From FCB group bacterium (GTDB lineage: Bacteria > Fidelibacterota > Marinisomatia > SCGC-AAA003-L08 > JACNLC01), in NCBI GenBank assembly GCA_013152375.1, contig JAADGM010000072.1:1-34599 (forward strand): a DNA stretch of 34,599 bases, in the 5' to 3' direction. The notes beneath the pieces are model-generated. The model had not been told where the DNA came from. It ran no database searches and worked only from the letters and a program-made list of their open reading frames with translations. How positions within the stretch are numbered: position 1 is the first letter of the stretch; each line of letters starts with the position of its first letter. This document shows positions 7,858 to 16,703 of this stretch, piece after piece. The position numbers were made by a program, and so were the translations under genes.

Positions 7858-8709
7858 TTACCCTGTGATATTGCCAATGAGAACAATGATGTCGAGAACA
7901 GTGATGGCTCCGTCCAGATTGACGTCAGCATCCGATAATGCACAGGCGCTGTAGCCGGGTGCATTATTGCCTCCGGTCATGATCATGGCAATGATCGTAA
8001 CAATATCCAGGATATCGACCGCCTGATCATCATTGACATCCCCCGGGAGGGTGTCACAATCATCACAGGCATCTCCGAAACCATCCCCATCCGAGTCAAT
8101 CTGTTCAGGATTATAAGTACCGGGACAGTTATCTGCCAGATCATTCAAACCGTCTCCGTCAAAATCAGTTTCGCCGCAAGGACCACAGGCATCGAGTAAC
8201 TGCTGAATGGTCTCGTCCGTATCTCCGTAGGGTCTGGGTTTCGCAGCCACCCGCATTTCGTGATCGAGCACTGCATGATAGGGATAGGCAATACCGTCAT
8301 TCAGCCAGTCCCGTACAGTCCCCGGGTCTTCGAAAATAACGGGAATCCCCGGAATTCCGAAATTACCCCACTGTTCGCACGAATAGGGAAAATTCAGATC
8401 TGCAAGTGCAACAATGAAGACAACATTGGGATTATCTGACCAAAATTGCGCATGTTCATCCATCGGACCGATGTTATTGAAACAGACGCTTCACCAGGTT
8501 GCCGAAAGATCCACAACGGTGATATAATAATGACCGCCGTTCAGTGCCCCGTTAAAGTCTGCCAGTCTGATCTGATCGGATGGATAATCACCGTAGCAGA
8601 CATCGAAAACTGTATTTTGATCCTCGAGACTGATAGTATCGCCGATATCATAGGTTTGAGAAAAAGCCACAGCAAATAAGGCTGTGCACAACACAAATTG
8701 TTTTAACAT
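7858..8709 (-). CDS. Putative selenoprotein: secreted thioredoxin-fold/dockerin protein, in-frame TGA at residue 73
   Basis: Read through the TGA at 8493-8491 this is a 283-residue exported protein: signal peptide (MLKQFVLCTALFAVAFSQ), thioredoxin-like domain with LSATW-TGA-SVC (Sec73, Cys76), conserved CYGDYP and YSCEQWG motifs, TSP3-like repeat (about 181-219) and a dockerin pair that forms the very C terminus (about 223-283). Unlike its two paralogues it ends right after the dockerin and has no YPNPFNP sorting domain, so its attachment must differ. The ATG at 8709 is preceded by TGGAGTTCAGGA. It is the first gene of a three-gene tandem family; 108 bp separate it from the next paralogue. 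The alternative reading is a nonsense pseudogene, but the same codon is TGA in both genes. Confidence 0.72.
8461..8473 (-). promoter_or_regulatory. Candidate bacterial SECIS hairpin (first TGA gene)
   Basis: The minus strand reads CATCG-GTC-CGATG from 18 to 30 nt after the TGA at 8491. Position and stem are identical to the hairpin of the other TGA gene, with one base change, in the loop only. The stem codons encode the shared residues I-G-P-M, so amino-acid conservation alone could also explain it. Confidence 0.5.
8491..8493 (-). other. In-frame TGA, candidate selenocysteine codon
   Basis: This TGA is flanked by TGG (Trp) and AGC-GTC-TGT (Ser-Val-Cys) and aligns with the first redox Cys of the Cys paralogue and with the TGA of the neighbouring gene. 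Confidence 0.7.
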
Positions 8710-8996
8710 TCCTGAACTCCATTTCCAAGTTTATCATTGTGGTGGGATAAACAGGTCGGAGTTTAGTTGGACTGTTTAGCTCATCTCAACAGGTATTTAT
8801 TGACATATTGTAACAGCACTGAAACGGTTCAGGCATAGTACCTGTAAAAACCCTGCCAGTCTGTGTTTCTGAATGGTGGATGCTTCGATCGGTTAAATTA
8901 AAATTGTTTTCGAGGGATGTCCCGAACCCAGGATTCAAAAGCGGGTTCAGGAGAATATGACAGGTTCGCTCTTTCGGCTGAAGAAGGTGAAACCGA

Positions 8997-11030
8997 TTAA
9001 AAAATTGCCCTGTAGGTTACTTTCAGACCCTCATCGAAATCAGGCTGGTCCGCACAAATGCCGTTTGCGCAGATTCGGCCTCCCTTCAGCGAACCGTAAA
9101 ACAGCGAGAGTTGGTTCCCCGAGTTGATATCCCAGGAGACTTCATACCCCGTCCAGGTTTTATCTTCCCTGTTGGTCTGATTTCCTCCGACGTACCATTT
9201 CCGCTCTTCCCAGTCTCTTAGGATGCTAAAAGACCAGCTGCTGTGCAAGCGCCAGGTCAGTGCGGTATAGTTGGAGGTGTAACGAATCTCGCCTGAAAAT
9301 GAATCATCTGTTGAATCTGCTGCCGGATAGTAAGTTGCAATGGTGGTTAGATCTTTTCTTTTCTGAAATTCACAGTACAGCGTCAGTGAGTTCCCACCGC
9401 CGAAATTATAGGCAAAATTGGTGGGAATGGTATAGGCTTCCACTCTTTCATAACTATACGTAATTCGGTCAATTGAGCCTCCCATACTGATCTCATCCTG
9501 CGCAGAGGTTACGGAACTTTCCGTGGACTGCTCGATCCGATCATCAACTGACATGCCGTACACAGTATTGAAAATATTATCGGCATAAGTTGAATCAAGT
9601 CCGAATTCAGGAAAGTAATTCTGTGCCCAGATATTCCACCAGTATTCGTTGAAGTGGGCTGAAATGGAGTCCTGCAAAGCGCTTGTATCATAATTATCAA
9701 AACCTGTCGTGTAAAACTGCTGGTGATGATATTTTGTGACATCATTTAATTCATCATAGCCGATGATCCAGTGGATCTTATCGTCCAAAAGGTCACCGAA
9801 AAATTCCACATAGATCTCGCTGAAAGGATAAAAAGCATAATCCTCATCCTTCAGGTTGAAGAGGGCGTTATCTAAAAGTGAAGGTGCTGATAAATTGATA
9901 TGCACAGTTGTGTCCTGTTCCCACGAGAACGCCAGACTATCTCCAAAATCCTCATAATGCAGGGAATATTGATTGTCCAGCGCTACGCCGTGATGCCGCC
10001 GGGCAAAGGACCAATTCCCCATAAAGTTAACGGCATCACTGAAGCTGTGGTTTATCTCAACCTGATGGCCCACTTCATCGTTGTAGTTCATGATGTGGGT
10101 TGTGCGCCCAACCAGGGTGGAAGAGGGTTCACGGAAAACAATGGGGGGATTGGACAGTGAAACCAAATTGTACTCCATGTCATAGTCTTTATAATCCCAG
10201 GTGATGCCCCAGTCAAACAGATTCGCGTAAACAGCCGTGTAGAGTAAAGAACCGTTCACCCGATCACCGAGAATTTTATTATACCGACTCCATAATTTTT
10301 CAACATAAATATCCACCGGGCCGAAGCTCGTTGAGTACATAACCTCATATTTATCAGCTTTAACGGTGTCCGGTAATATTTCGTCAAACGGAATTCGATC
10401 GTTCAAATCCTCTTCGAGAGTGGTCAGGGGGTCGGCGTAAAAAGCCATCAGCAGAGGTTCGTCCAGAAACGATTTATGCTGTGCATACAATACGGTAAAA
10501 TCCCGGTATTCCACTCCTGCAACGCCAAGTTTATTATAGAATTCCCGCAGGAACAATCCCGTCGCTGCATTGATGGCATATTCGTATTTTCCCTGACCTA
10601 AGAGCCCAAAGACCCTGAAGCCTCCGGGAGCCATGTATTCCCAGCTGACCCCTCTGAGCGTGTTGTCATAACCCAGAGCCTGATCCTGGGATAAATTTAC
10701 CGCCAGACCATATCCGTAAAGGACAAAGAGGTCTCCGAGTGTGACATTGAGATCACCATTGTAATATTCAAAATAGAGTTTGTTCAGGGCGTTCTTCGAA
10801 TAGCCGAAAAGGGGCGGGGCGCTGTACTCCAATTGGGAGTAAAAACTGGTGCTGGAATTCAAATTGCCGTTAACGTCCATCAGGTTTTCGAAGAAGGCAT
10901 TTCCATAGTTATCGTTCTTCCCGTTGCCGTATTTTAATTCGTAAGAAAAACTCAGATCAGACTGCGCCAAGGCCCAACCCAGCAGCGCAAATAAAATGAT
11001 AGAACTATTTTTCAAGTGCTTTTTCCTCAC
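8997..11030 (-). CDS. Large exported, probably outer-membrane beta-barrel protein (DUF6029-like)
   Basis: A 677-residue protein with a signal peptide (ILFALLGWALAQ) followed by repeated amphipathic, aromatic-rich strands. The early part (YGYGLAVNLSQDQALGYDNTLRGVSWEY) resembles DUF6029 proteins of the FCB group. The last residues (KVTYRAIF) end in an aromatic Phe, as in outer-membrane barrels. The start is a GTG at 11030 lying inside the 3' end of the TlpA-like gene (26-bp overlap), so the two are translationally coupled. In the FCB group such barrels often sit beside extracytoplasmic thioredoxins, which suggests the partner protein handles its disulfides or works with it. The molecular role is unknown. 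Confidence 0.7.
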   Translation of the reverse strand: MRKKHLKNSSIILFALLGWALAQSDLSFSYELKYGNGKNDNYGNAFFENLMDVNGNLNSSTSFYSQLEYSAPPLFGYSKNALNKLYFEYYNGDLNVTLGDLFVLYGYGLAVNLSQDQALGYDNTLRGVSWEYMAPGGFRVFGLLGQGKYEYAINAATGLFLREFYNKLGVAGVEYRDFTVLYAQHKSFLDEPLLMAFYADPLTTLEEDLNDRIPFDEILPDTVKADKYEVMYSTSFGPVDIYVEKLWSRYNKILGDRVNGSLLYTAVYANLFDWGITWDYKDYDMEYNLVSLSNPPIVFREPSSTLVGRTTHIMNYNDEVGHQVEINHSFSDAVNFMGNWSFARRHHGVALDNQYSLHYEDFGDSLAFSWEQDTTVHINLSAPSLLDNALFNLKDEDYAFYPFSEIYVEFFGDLLDDKIHWIIGYDELNDVTKYHHQQFYTTGFDNYDTSALQDSISAHFNEYWWNIWAQNYFPEFGLDSTYADNIFNTVYGMSVDDRIEQSTESSVTSAQDEISMGGSIDRITYSYERVEAYTIPTNFAYNFGGGNSLTLYCEFQKRKDLTTIATYYPAADSTDDSFSGEIRYTSNYTALTWRLHSSWSFSILRDWEERKWYVGGNQTNREDKTWTGYEVSWDINSGNQLSLFYGSLKGGRICANGICADQPDFDEGLKVTYRAIF

Positions 11031-11532
11031 GCTTTTGATCTGTTGATTTTATTCCCAATAATTCACGAATCTCGGCTTCAAGTTTCTTTTCATCCCCGGG
11101 ATTGTATCCCATGTGGCGGCTTATGATCTCGCCGGATTTGTTAACCAATAAAACGTAGGGCATGACTTTTCCCCCTGTTTTACGGAAAAACTCAGCCCTG
11201 GGGTCCAGAAACACCGGAAAGGAATATTTTTGAGATTTTACGTAGGATTTAACCTTTGAGGCGCTTCGTGGTGAGTCAATATTAATGCTCATGATCCTGA
11301 AACCCGCCTCAGCATATTGCTGGTGAAATTTATCCAGATGTACCATTTCCTTTTTACAGGGTTCACAGGAGAGGGACCAGAAGTTAATGAGGATGGGACC
11401 ATCCTTATAAAGACTCTGGGTTTTGACGACCTTATTTTTCAGGTCCTTAATCTTCGTCTGGGGCAGCTGAGTATCTGCTGCCTGCGAGATTGTAAATGCC
11501 GCCAATAATATCAAAACGAATTTTAGTTTCAT
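11005..11532 (-). CDS. TlpA/ResA-like extracytoplasmic thioredoxin
   Basis: A 175-residue protein: signal peptide (1-~18), then a thioredoxin fold with WSLSCEPC (C56, C59) and the cis-proline motif in GKVMPYVLLVN. TlpA/ResA-type proteins reduce disulfides or haem-binding cysteines on the outer side of the inner membrane. SD AAGGGGAATAAA precedes the ATG. It overlaps the barrel gene by 26 bp and starts 113 bp after the FG-GAP/dockerin gene. It is not close to the three thioredoxin/dockerin paralogues downstream; it is a conventional small family member with both cysteines present. Confidence 0.85.
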   Translation of the reverse strand: MKLKFVLILLAAFTISQAADTQLPQTKIKDLKNKVVKTQSLYKDGPILINFWSLSCEPCKKEMVHLDKFHQQYAEAGFRIMSINIDSPRSASKVKSYVKSQKYSFPVFLDPRAEFFRKTGGKVMPYVLLVNKSGEIISRHMGYNPGDEKKLEAEIRELLGIKSTDQKREEKALEK

Positions 11533-11645
11533 TTTATTCCCCTTAAAAAGTAATTGATAATTTAGGTCATAATTTAGAAAGATGAATTACAGGAATAATC
11601 TTTGATAACTGTATTAAATTGTATCAACCTGCTTCAGCATGTTGG

Positions 11646-13247
11646 TTATTCCTTAAACCTTCGCCTTAAGGAACTTAACAGGTGAAGTGGTCCGGAGGAA
11701 CTTTTTTCACTGAGCAATCGGCCTTCTGTCCCTTTCAAGCTCCTGGTTTCTGTAAAATCCCTTTCAAAACCTACACCGCCGTCGCTGTACACGGCAAGAT
11801 AATAAAGGCCGTTAACAAGATCATAGACATTGATTACGATCTCCGGCTGGGAGTCGGTATCCAAATTACCTGCATACGGCCCCAGCATCGTTCCGGACAG
11901 CGGTTCACTCTGCCAGAGGAGTTCTCCGGTAGCGCCATCGAGGACGAAAAACGTGCAGGAGTCCTGTAAAGCAGCATTTGTATAATTCCGTCCTGCGATA
12001 ATCTCAGTGATTCCGTCTTCATCAATATCGGCGGAATCGATCCACGAGAGCCATCCGCTGAAAGTGGGAGACTCCCATAAAGGCACCTCTGCCCCTGGTG
12101 TGAACAGTTGAATATTGAAAGCGGGAGTTTCTGTGTCTATGCCTGTAATGACTGCCTCAGGGGAGTCATCGTTTTCGATATCAGTCAAATCCTGCAAGAT
12201 TAACCTGTCCCAGTCAGCTTCCCACAAATACCATAACACGGACCAGGCTTGAGAGCCGTCAAAGACTGTAAGTGTATTGCCCCATTCCTTGGTCAGGTCC
12301 GGCGTACTATCCTGATTAATATCAAACAGCAGGTGGCCATATTCCAGGATATCCTGTTCCACTGACCATATTTCCTGAAAGGCAGCATAATGGTCCGGTG
12401 AAGCGGTGAGGATCAAATCCACGAGGTTCACGATGTCAAGCACATCAAGCTGACCGTCAGGATTCAAATCGCTGCAGGGTGTTAACTGCAGCTCACAGCT
12501 GTCTAGAATACAGGATACCATGCCCACGACATCAAGTATATCGGTAGCATCGTCCTCGTTCAGATCACCCTGCTGACAATCCGCACCGCTCTCAGCGAAG
12601 GCGAAGAGTGTATACAGCCCGTTGGTGAGATCATATCGATTGAAAATGAGTTCCATAGCTCCGTCATTATCCATATCACCGGCATATACACCGTACAGGT
12701 AGCCTGAGATCGAATCACTCTCCCATTCCACATTACCCGTCAAGCCGCTTAAAACCACGATCAGACTGGTATAGGTTTCAGCCCCTGTCCTGGTACTGTA
12801 CCCCAGAATGATTTCCTCAATTCCGTCGTTATCCACATCTGATACGGCCAATCCTCCGATATAACCCGGGAACTCAGCTGACTGCCAGAGTGGAACCGTA
12901 CTGCCCACCGGAATTGCCTGCACCGTGAAGGATAAGGTGTCCGTAAGGTTTTCCCCGAGAAACAAACCAACCGTACCGCCGCCAGGGCTCATTTCAAGAA
13001 CCCGATCCAGCGTGAAATACTCGTAACTGCTGTCCGCAGCTGACCAGATCATCGACCAGTTGTCGCCGCCGTCATACAGGGTAACGCTGTTTGGGTATTG
13101 TTTGGTCAATTCGTTAATCCCGTCCCCGTTAGTATCAAAATAAGGATGCCCGTATTCCAGTCCATTTTGATCAATTTGCCATTCCAGCTGGAGTTGGGGG
13201 AACAGGCAGGAGAAAATTAATGAGAGCATAAACCCTGTTTTTTTCAT
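11646..13247 (-). CDS. Secreted FG-GAP/VCBS-like protein, internally duplicated around a dockerin
   Basis: A 533-residue exported protein (signal peptide ending near FPQLQ). Two ~200-residue halves are clearly homologous. The first starts LEWQIDQNGLEYGHPYFD (about 21) and the second IWSVEQDILEYGHLLFD (about 293). Both contain FG-GAP-type calcium loops such as VSDVDNDGIEEIILG and SADIDEDGITEIIAG. Between them, at about 227-281, lies a dockerin-like pair (GDLNEDDATDILDV, SDLNPDGQLDVLDI). There is no YPNPFNP domain; the C-terminal tail is basic (LLSSLRRRFKE). These repeats usually build beta-propellers, so the two halves may together form one propeller interrupted by the dockerin. It lies 16 nt downstream of the urea-transporter/M23 gene. 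The function is probably binding or adhesion. Confidence 0.75.
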   Translation of the reverse strand: MKKTGFMLSLIFSCLFPQLQLEWQIDQNGLEYGHPYFDTNGDGINELTKQYPNSVTLYDGGDNWSMIWSAADSSYEYFTLDRVLEMSPGGGTVGLFLGENLTDTLSFTVQAIPVGSTVPLWQSAEFPGYIGGLAVSDVDNDGIEEIILGYSTRTGAETYTSLIVVLSGLTGNVEWESDSISGYLYGVYAGDMDNDGAMELIFNRYDLTNGLYTLFAFAESGADCQQGDLNEDDATDILDVVGMVSCILDSCELQLTPCSDLNPDGQLDVLDIVNLVDLILTASPDHYAAFQEIWSVEQDILEYGHLLFDINQDSTPDLTKEWGNTLTVFDGSQAWSVLWYLWEADWDRLILQDLTDIENDDSPEAVITGIDTETPAFNIQLFTPGAEVPLWESPTFSGWLSWIDSADIDEDGITEIIAGRNYTNAALQDSCTFFVLDGATGELLWQSEPLSGTMLGPYAGNLDTDSQPEIVINVYDLVNGLYYLAVYSDGGVGFERDFTETRSLKGTEGRLLSEKSSSGPLHLLSSLRRRFKE

Positions 13248-13263
13248 CGTATTCTATGGTTTC

Positions 13264-15306
13264 CTATGTTTTGTGTTGGATTTTGATCAGCGTCATAATT
13301 TTATCGCTGCGGTCAACAAGAGACATTTCACTCAGACGTCCTGACGGGTCGATTACAATTTTGCGGTTCGCCGTGATCACAACCATGCAGCCCGGCATCC
13401 GTTCGGAAGCCCTGACCTCACCGTCTTTCCACTTGAATCCATCCCGGAGTATTTTCGGCAGGATCAGCCGTTCACCGACGATGTCAATCCATAATGACGG
13501 ATTGATCAGCGACGGGTAAGTTTTGAAATCAGGCCGGATTTCGATGAAATGCGGCATATCGATGATGTGCCAAAGCCGGTTATCCTTTCCCAGAATTGCC
13601 GGATTTCCGAATTCATCCGTGGAGAAGGTCAAACTCTCTCTGAATTTTAAAAGCGACTCCCGGACCCGATACACCCAGACATCTGTTTCTTTTCCCAATA
13701 ATGTCCAGAGGGGAAGCGTGTCGGATTCAAGAGGTCCCACGCGTGCGTCGTGTTCAGGGACAAAGTGAACCAGTATCTGACCATTCATGAGGCCTTCGGA
13801 AAAATTGGCAGGGATCGTCACAGAGGATAATCTGCCTTCCTGCTGGAGTTGATAATGGATATGCGGCACCGGAGAGCGGCCCGAATTTCCGCAATACCCG
13901 ATGAGTTCGCCTCGCTGCAGATATTGGCCGGGTTTCACAACCACGCTGCCCTGCTTCAGATGACTCAGCTCACTGTATTCGCCGTTCTGATGATCGATGA
14001 TCACATAATTGCCCCAATTCTGCTCTGTATTGGCGGTCTGGGGAGGGTTGTCATTCACACGGTTTTCAACGGCAAACACCATCCCCGGAGCCGGGGCCAG
14101 TACCGGGAGACCATAGGCGTAATAATCTTCAACACGGTTGCCAAACCCTTTGAGCTGACTGCCGGATTGATCCCGTACTACAAAATCCCAGGCATATCTG
14201 CCCGTCCCCTTATGAGTCCACTCTCCGTCATTGCCCTGAAGCACCGACCACTCCCCAAGAAAAGGCATTGTCAGGAGCGTTTTCTGTCTGGAAGAATAGA
14301 GTACCCAGCGCCGATACCAGCGCAGATTGGATTCCGGGCTCTTGATCAGGTAAAGGGGAATGGGAACAGGCCGTTTGCTGTTTTCGGGCGACAGAATATT
14401 CTTGAGGGGAAATAACAGGAGTATCGCCACGAGATTAAAGGGGAAAATCAATAATGGCAGTCCGCTGGATTGCAGTAATTCTCGTGTCCCGGCTTCCACC
14501 AGACCCACCATCAGAATGGCAGCAGTCATCAATCCCACGGATCTGAAGCTGTGCACTACAAAAAAGCCCCCCATCGCCAAGGCGATAAGTACATAATTAA
14601 GCCCGTCAAAACCGATCAGCGAGCCGTGGATAAAAACATAAACCAGCATGCCCAGAAAACCGCCCCATAGCCCGGCTATAACCGATATTCTGGAATAGAT
14701 GGCTATCGCCGCAAGCACCAATACTCCGGAAAGTAAATTACTCTGGAAGAAAATACTTCCAAACATTTTCAGGTACTCAAACAGCACATACGGCAGTTTG
14801 CTGAAGAGCCACAGATCGATATTCTGCAAACCTGTGAATGAGGTTAAAGCGGTCTCATGGCCTGCGGCGGTCCCGGGCGTCAGCAGCAGCAGCCAGACTA
14901 CAGCCGTGAAAGGAATGCTCAGAATTGGCAGATCATACTTCGCAAAATATCCGGCAAGCGCAGTTGACAGGATTCCGGCCAATCCTGCACCCAGAATGAG
15001 CAAGACCCAGATCTTCATTGAAGGCACGCTGTATTTTGCCAAAGCCAGGCCCACCAGAATTCCGTTCACACCGAAAATTCCGCTTTCCCGAACAGCGCGG
15101 ACGGGGTGCAGCCAACGAGCAGTGAGGCTGGCGATCAGGTTTCCGGTGATGCCCATGAGCCCGGCCAGAGGATAGTAAAAAGTGGCCAGGAGCATAAGTG
15201 TGGCCGGAACAGGATGAGGCGCAAAAGCCACTACCCCGTATGATTTCAGACAGGTTCGCAAGTAGGCCAGGGGTTCAGCTGTCGCTTTGGATGAGGAGTG
15301 TTTCAC
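13264..15306 (-). CDS. Urea transporter fused to M23-type metallopeptidase domain
   Basis: A 680-residue membrane protein. Residues about 20-320 hold some ten hydrophobic segments with urea-transporter (UT, PF03253) features (the early GLMGITGNLIAS and GIFGVNGILVGLALA stretches), a passive urea channel family. Residues about 390-510 are a LytM/M23-like domain: HKGTGRYAWDF, VLAPAPGMVFAV, YSELSHLKQGSVVVKPGQ, and VPHIHYQLQQ, which carries the HxH zinc-ligand motif. A further ~150 residues follow with no recognised fold. UT-M23 fusions are known in some bacteria but not characterised. The start is GTG at 15306, 28 nt after the decarboxylase gene stop, so it belongs to the same gene run. No urease gene is in the window. 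Confidence 0.82.
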   Translation of the reverse strand: MKHSSSKATAEPLAYLRTCLKSYGVVAFAPHPVPATLMLLATFYYPLAGLMGITGNLIASLTARWLHPVRAVRESGIFGVNGILVGLALAKYSVPSMKIWVLLILGAGLAGILSTALAGYFAKYDLPILSIPFTAVVWLLLLTPGTAAGHETALTSFTGLQNIDLWLFSKLPYVLFEYLKMFGSIFFQSNLLSGVLVLAAIAIYSRISVIAGLWGGFLGMLVYVFIHGSLIGFDGLNYVLIALAMGGFFVVHSFRSVGLMTAAILMVGLVEAGTRELLQSSGLPLLIFPFNLVAILLLFPLKNILSPENSKRPVPIPLYLIKSPESNLRWYRRWVLYSSRQKTLLTMPFLGEWSVLQGNDGEWTHKGTGRYAWDFVVRDQSGSQLKGFGNRVEDYYAYGLPVLAPAPGMVFAVENRVNDNPPQTANTEQNWGNYVIIDHQNGEYSELSHLKQGSVVVKPGQYLQRGELIGYCGNSGRSPVPHIHYQLQQEGRLSSVTIPANFSEGLMNGQILVHFVPEHDARVGPLESDTLPLWTLLGKETDVWVYRVRESLLKFRESLTFSTDEFGNPAILGKDNRLWHIIDMPHFIEIRPDFKTYPSLINPSLWIDIVGERLILPKILRDGFKWKDGEVRASERMPGCMVVITANRKIVIDPSGRLSEMSLVDRSDKIMTLIKIQHKT

Positions 15307-15334
15307 CGCCCGGTTGATCTCCCGCTAAAAGCAG

Positions 15335-16699
15335 CTATTTACGGTTTACGGTTCGATAGGTTTGGAATTCATCCGGAACCTGTTCCATTTTCTGGACATA
15401 GTCCCGGGTCTCCCGTGATTTGATCACATGAATTTTTCCGTCATCCACGGCGATTACGGCAGGGCGCAAATAGATGAACTGCCAGCTTTGGCTGATATTG
15501 TACGCACCTACGTGAGGGATGACCAAATGCTCTCCCCGTCTCACCGGTGGTAAGGCCGCACTCTGCCGCAGGACATCAATATTCATACACAGGCCTCCGT
15601 ACAGTATCGTGTCTTCTACGGTGACACCCGAGTCCTGCACCGTCTGGAAATTGTAATTGTACCATTGTACAGATGACAACACATTCATGCCGGCATCAAC
15701 AATGACTCCCCGCTTGCCGCCCGGTAATCGTTTCTGGGCTACTACGGTTGTGATCATTGAGATGGGTTCATCCACCAATGCTCTCCCGGGTTCAATGAAC
15801 AGTTTTGGAACATCACCGGAACCGAAGGGTCCGTTCAGCAGGATTGGACAGATCACCTCGGCGTACTGATCCACTGTCGGACAGGTATATTCGGCAGATT
15901 GCCAGGCCCAGTTCAGGGTGTTATGGGACGCATATCCGCCTCCCATATCCCAATACTTTAATCTTACACCGAGTTGTTCTTTGATATAGGTGTAGAAACT
16001 GACCAGCCCCCGGGCGGCAGCGGCGTAAATATTAACATCATCCACGTAAGTGCCAACGTGTATGTGCAAACCCGTAACATCCAGTTTACCCCCGGTTTGG
16101 ATCCGCTTTACGGCTTCGTAGGCATGACCAGCTTCAATATTGAAACCGAATTTATGCCAGGGCGGATTATTCAGATCCATATTGACCCTTACGCCCACCG
16201 GCAATTTTTTTCCCATCTCATCGGCCAGCCCCTCACAAACCTGAATTTCGTCATAATTATCCAGGTTGACCATGGCGCCTTCGGTGAAAGCCCGGGTCAG
16301 TTCTTCCCGCGTCTTGTAAGGCCCGTTAAAAATGATTTTATCGCCGGGCATGTCGAGATCCCGGGCAATGTCATATTCAAATCCCGAAACGACCTCAGCC
16401 CAGGCACCTTCTGAATGCAGGATTGAGCAGATGGCCTTCAGATAATTGGTTTTGTAGGAATAAGCCACACGGGTACCCGGATAACGGGTACTGAAAGCAC
16501 GGAACAAATTCTGATACTGTTGTCTCAGTTGATTCACCGATAAGACATACAGGGGCGAACCATATTGCGCCACCAGTTCTTTCACATCGAACCCTGCCAG
16601 TCTGCTCATTGGTACGGTTGCTGGCGGGCGTCCGTATTTATTCATCACACCGATACTGTGACGAACAATTGTGGGTTTCACATAGCTTTTCTTTTCCAA
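15335..16699 (-). CDS. PLP-dependent group IV (Orn/DAP/Arg-type) decarboxylase
   Basis: About 454 residues with the alanine-racemase-like barrel plus C-terminal beta domain of LysA/BtrK-type decarboxylases. The PLP lysine is in AYSYKTNYLKAI (K83 from the chosen start). Further family motifs are LHIHVGTYV, the phosphate-binding WDMGGGYAS, IEPGRALV and GGLCMNIDVL. The last departs from the CxSxD pattern of true LysA, so diaminopimelate need not be the substrate. I chose the TTG at 16699 because AAAGGA lies 6 nt before it and it starts 4 nt after the ATP-grasp stop. A longer frame from another TTG at 16753 overlaps ATP-grasp and lacks a ribosome site. Context (PqqD, ATP-grasp) resembles BtrJ/BtrK pairs acting on a carrier-bound amino acid. 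Confidence 0.8.
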   Translation of the reverse strand: MEKKSYVKPTIVRHSIGVMNKYGRPPATVPMSRLAGFDVKELVAQYGSPLYVLSVNQLRQQYQNLFRAFSTRYPGTRVAYSYKTNYLKAICSILHSEGAWAEVVSGFEYDIARDLDMPGDKIIFNGPYKTREELTRAFTEGAMVNLDNYDEIQVCEGLADEMGKKLPVGVRVNMDLNNPPWHKFGFNIEAGHAYEAVKRIQTGGKLDVTGLHIHVGTYVDDVNIYAAAARGLVSFYTYIKEQLGVRLKYWDMGGGYASHNTLNWAWQSAEYTCPTVDQYAEVICPILLNGPFGSGDVPKLFIEPGRALVDEPISMITTVVAQKRLPGGKRGVIVDAGMNVLSSVQWYNYNFQTVQDSGVTVEDTILYGGLCMNIDVLRQSAALPPVRRGEHLVIPHVGAYNISQSWQFIYLRPAVIAVDDGKIHVIKSRETRDYVQKMEQVPDEFQTYRTVNRK

Positions 16700-16703
16700 A
16701 GTT

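Noticed and set aside
7534-8493. Two in-frame stops read as ordinary pseudogenes
   Set aside because: Both are TGA at the same catalytic codon, with no other damage and with continued homology. Kept only as the alternative explanation.
6196-8709. Genetic code change (TGA as Trp or Gly) to explain the in-frame TGA codons
   Set aside because: TGA ends several genes here normally (methyltransferase, PqqD-like, SQR-like, PreA), and the two internal TGA codons align with Cys, with Trp TGG directly before them.
8797-8825. TTGACA on the plus strand as a promoter
   Set aside because: No -10 element at proper spacing and no plus-strand gene follows.
13849-14415. 188-codon plus-strand open frame opposite the urea-transporter/M23 gene
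   Set aside because: It is antisense to a well-supported gene, lacks a ribosome site and shows no domain.
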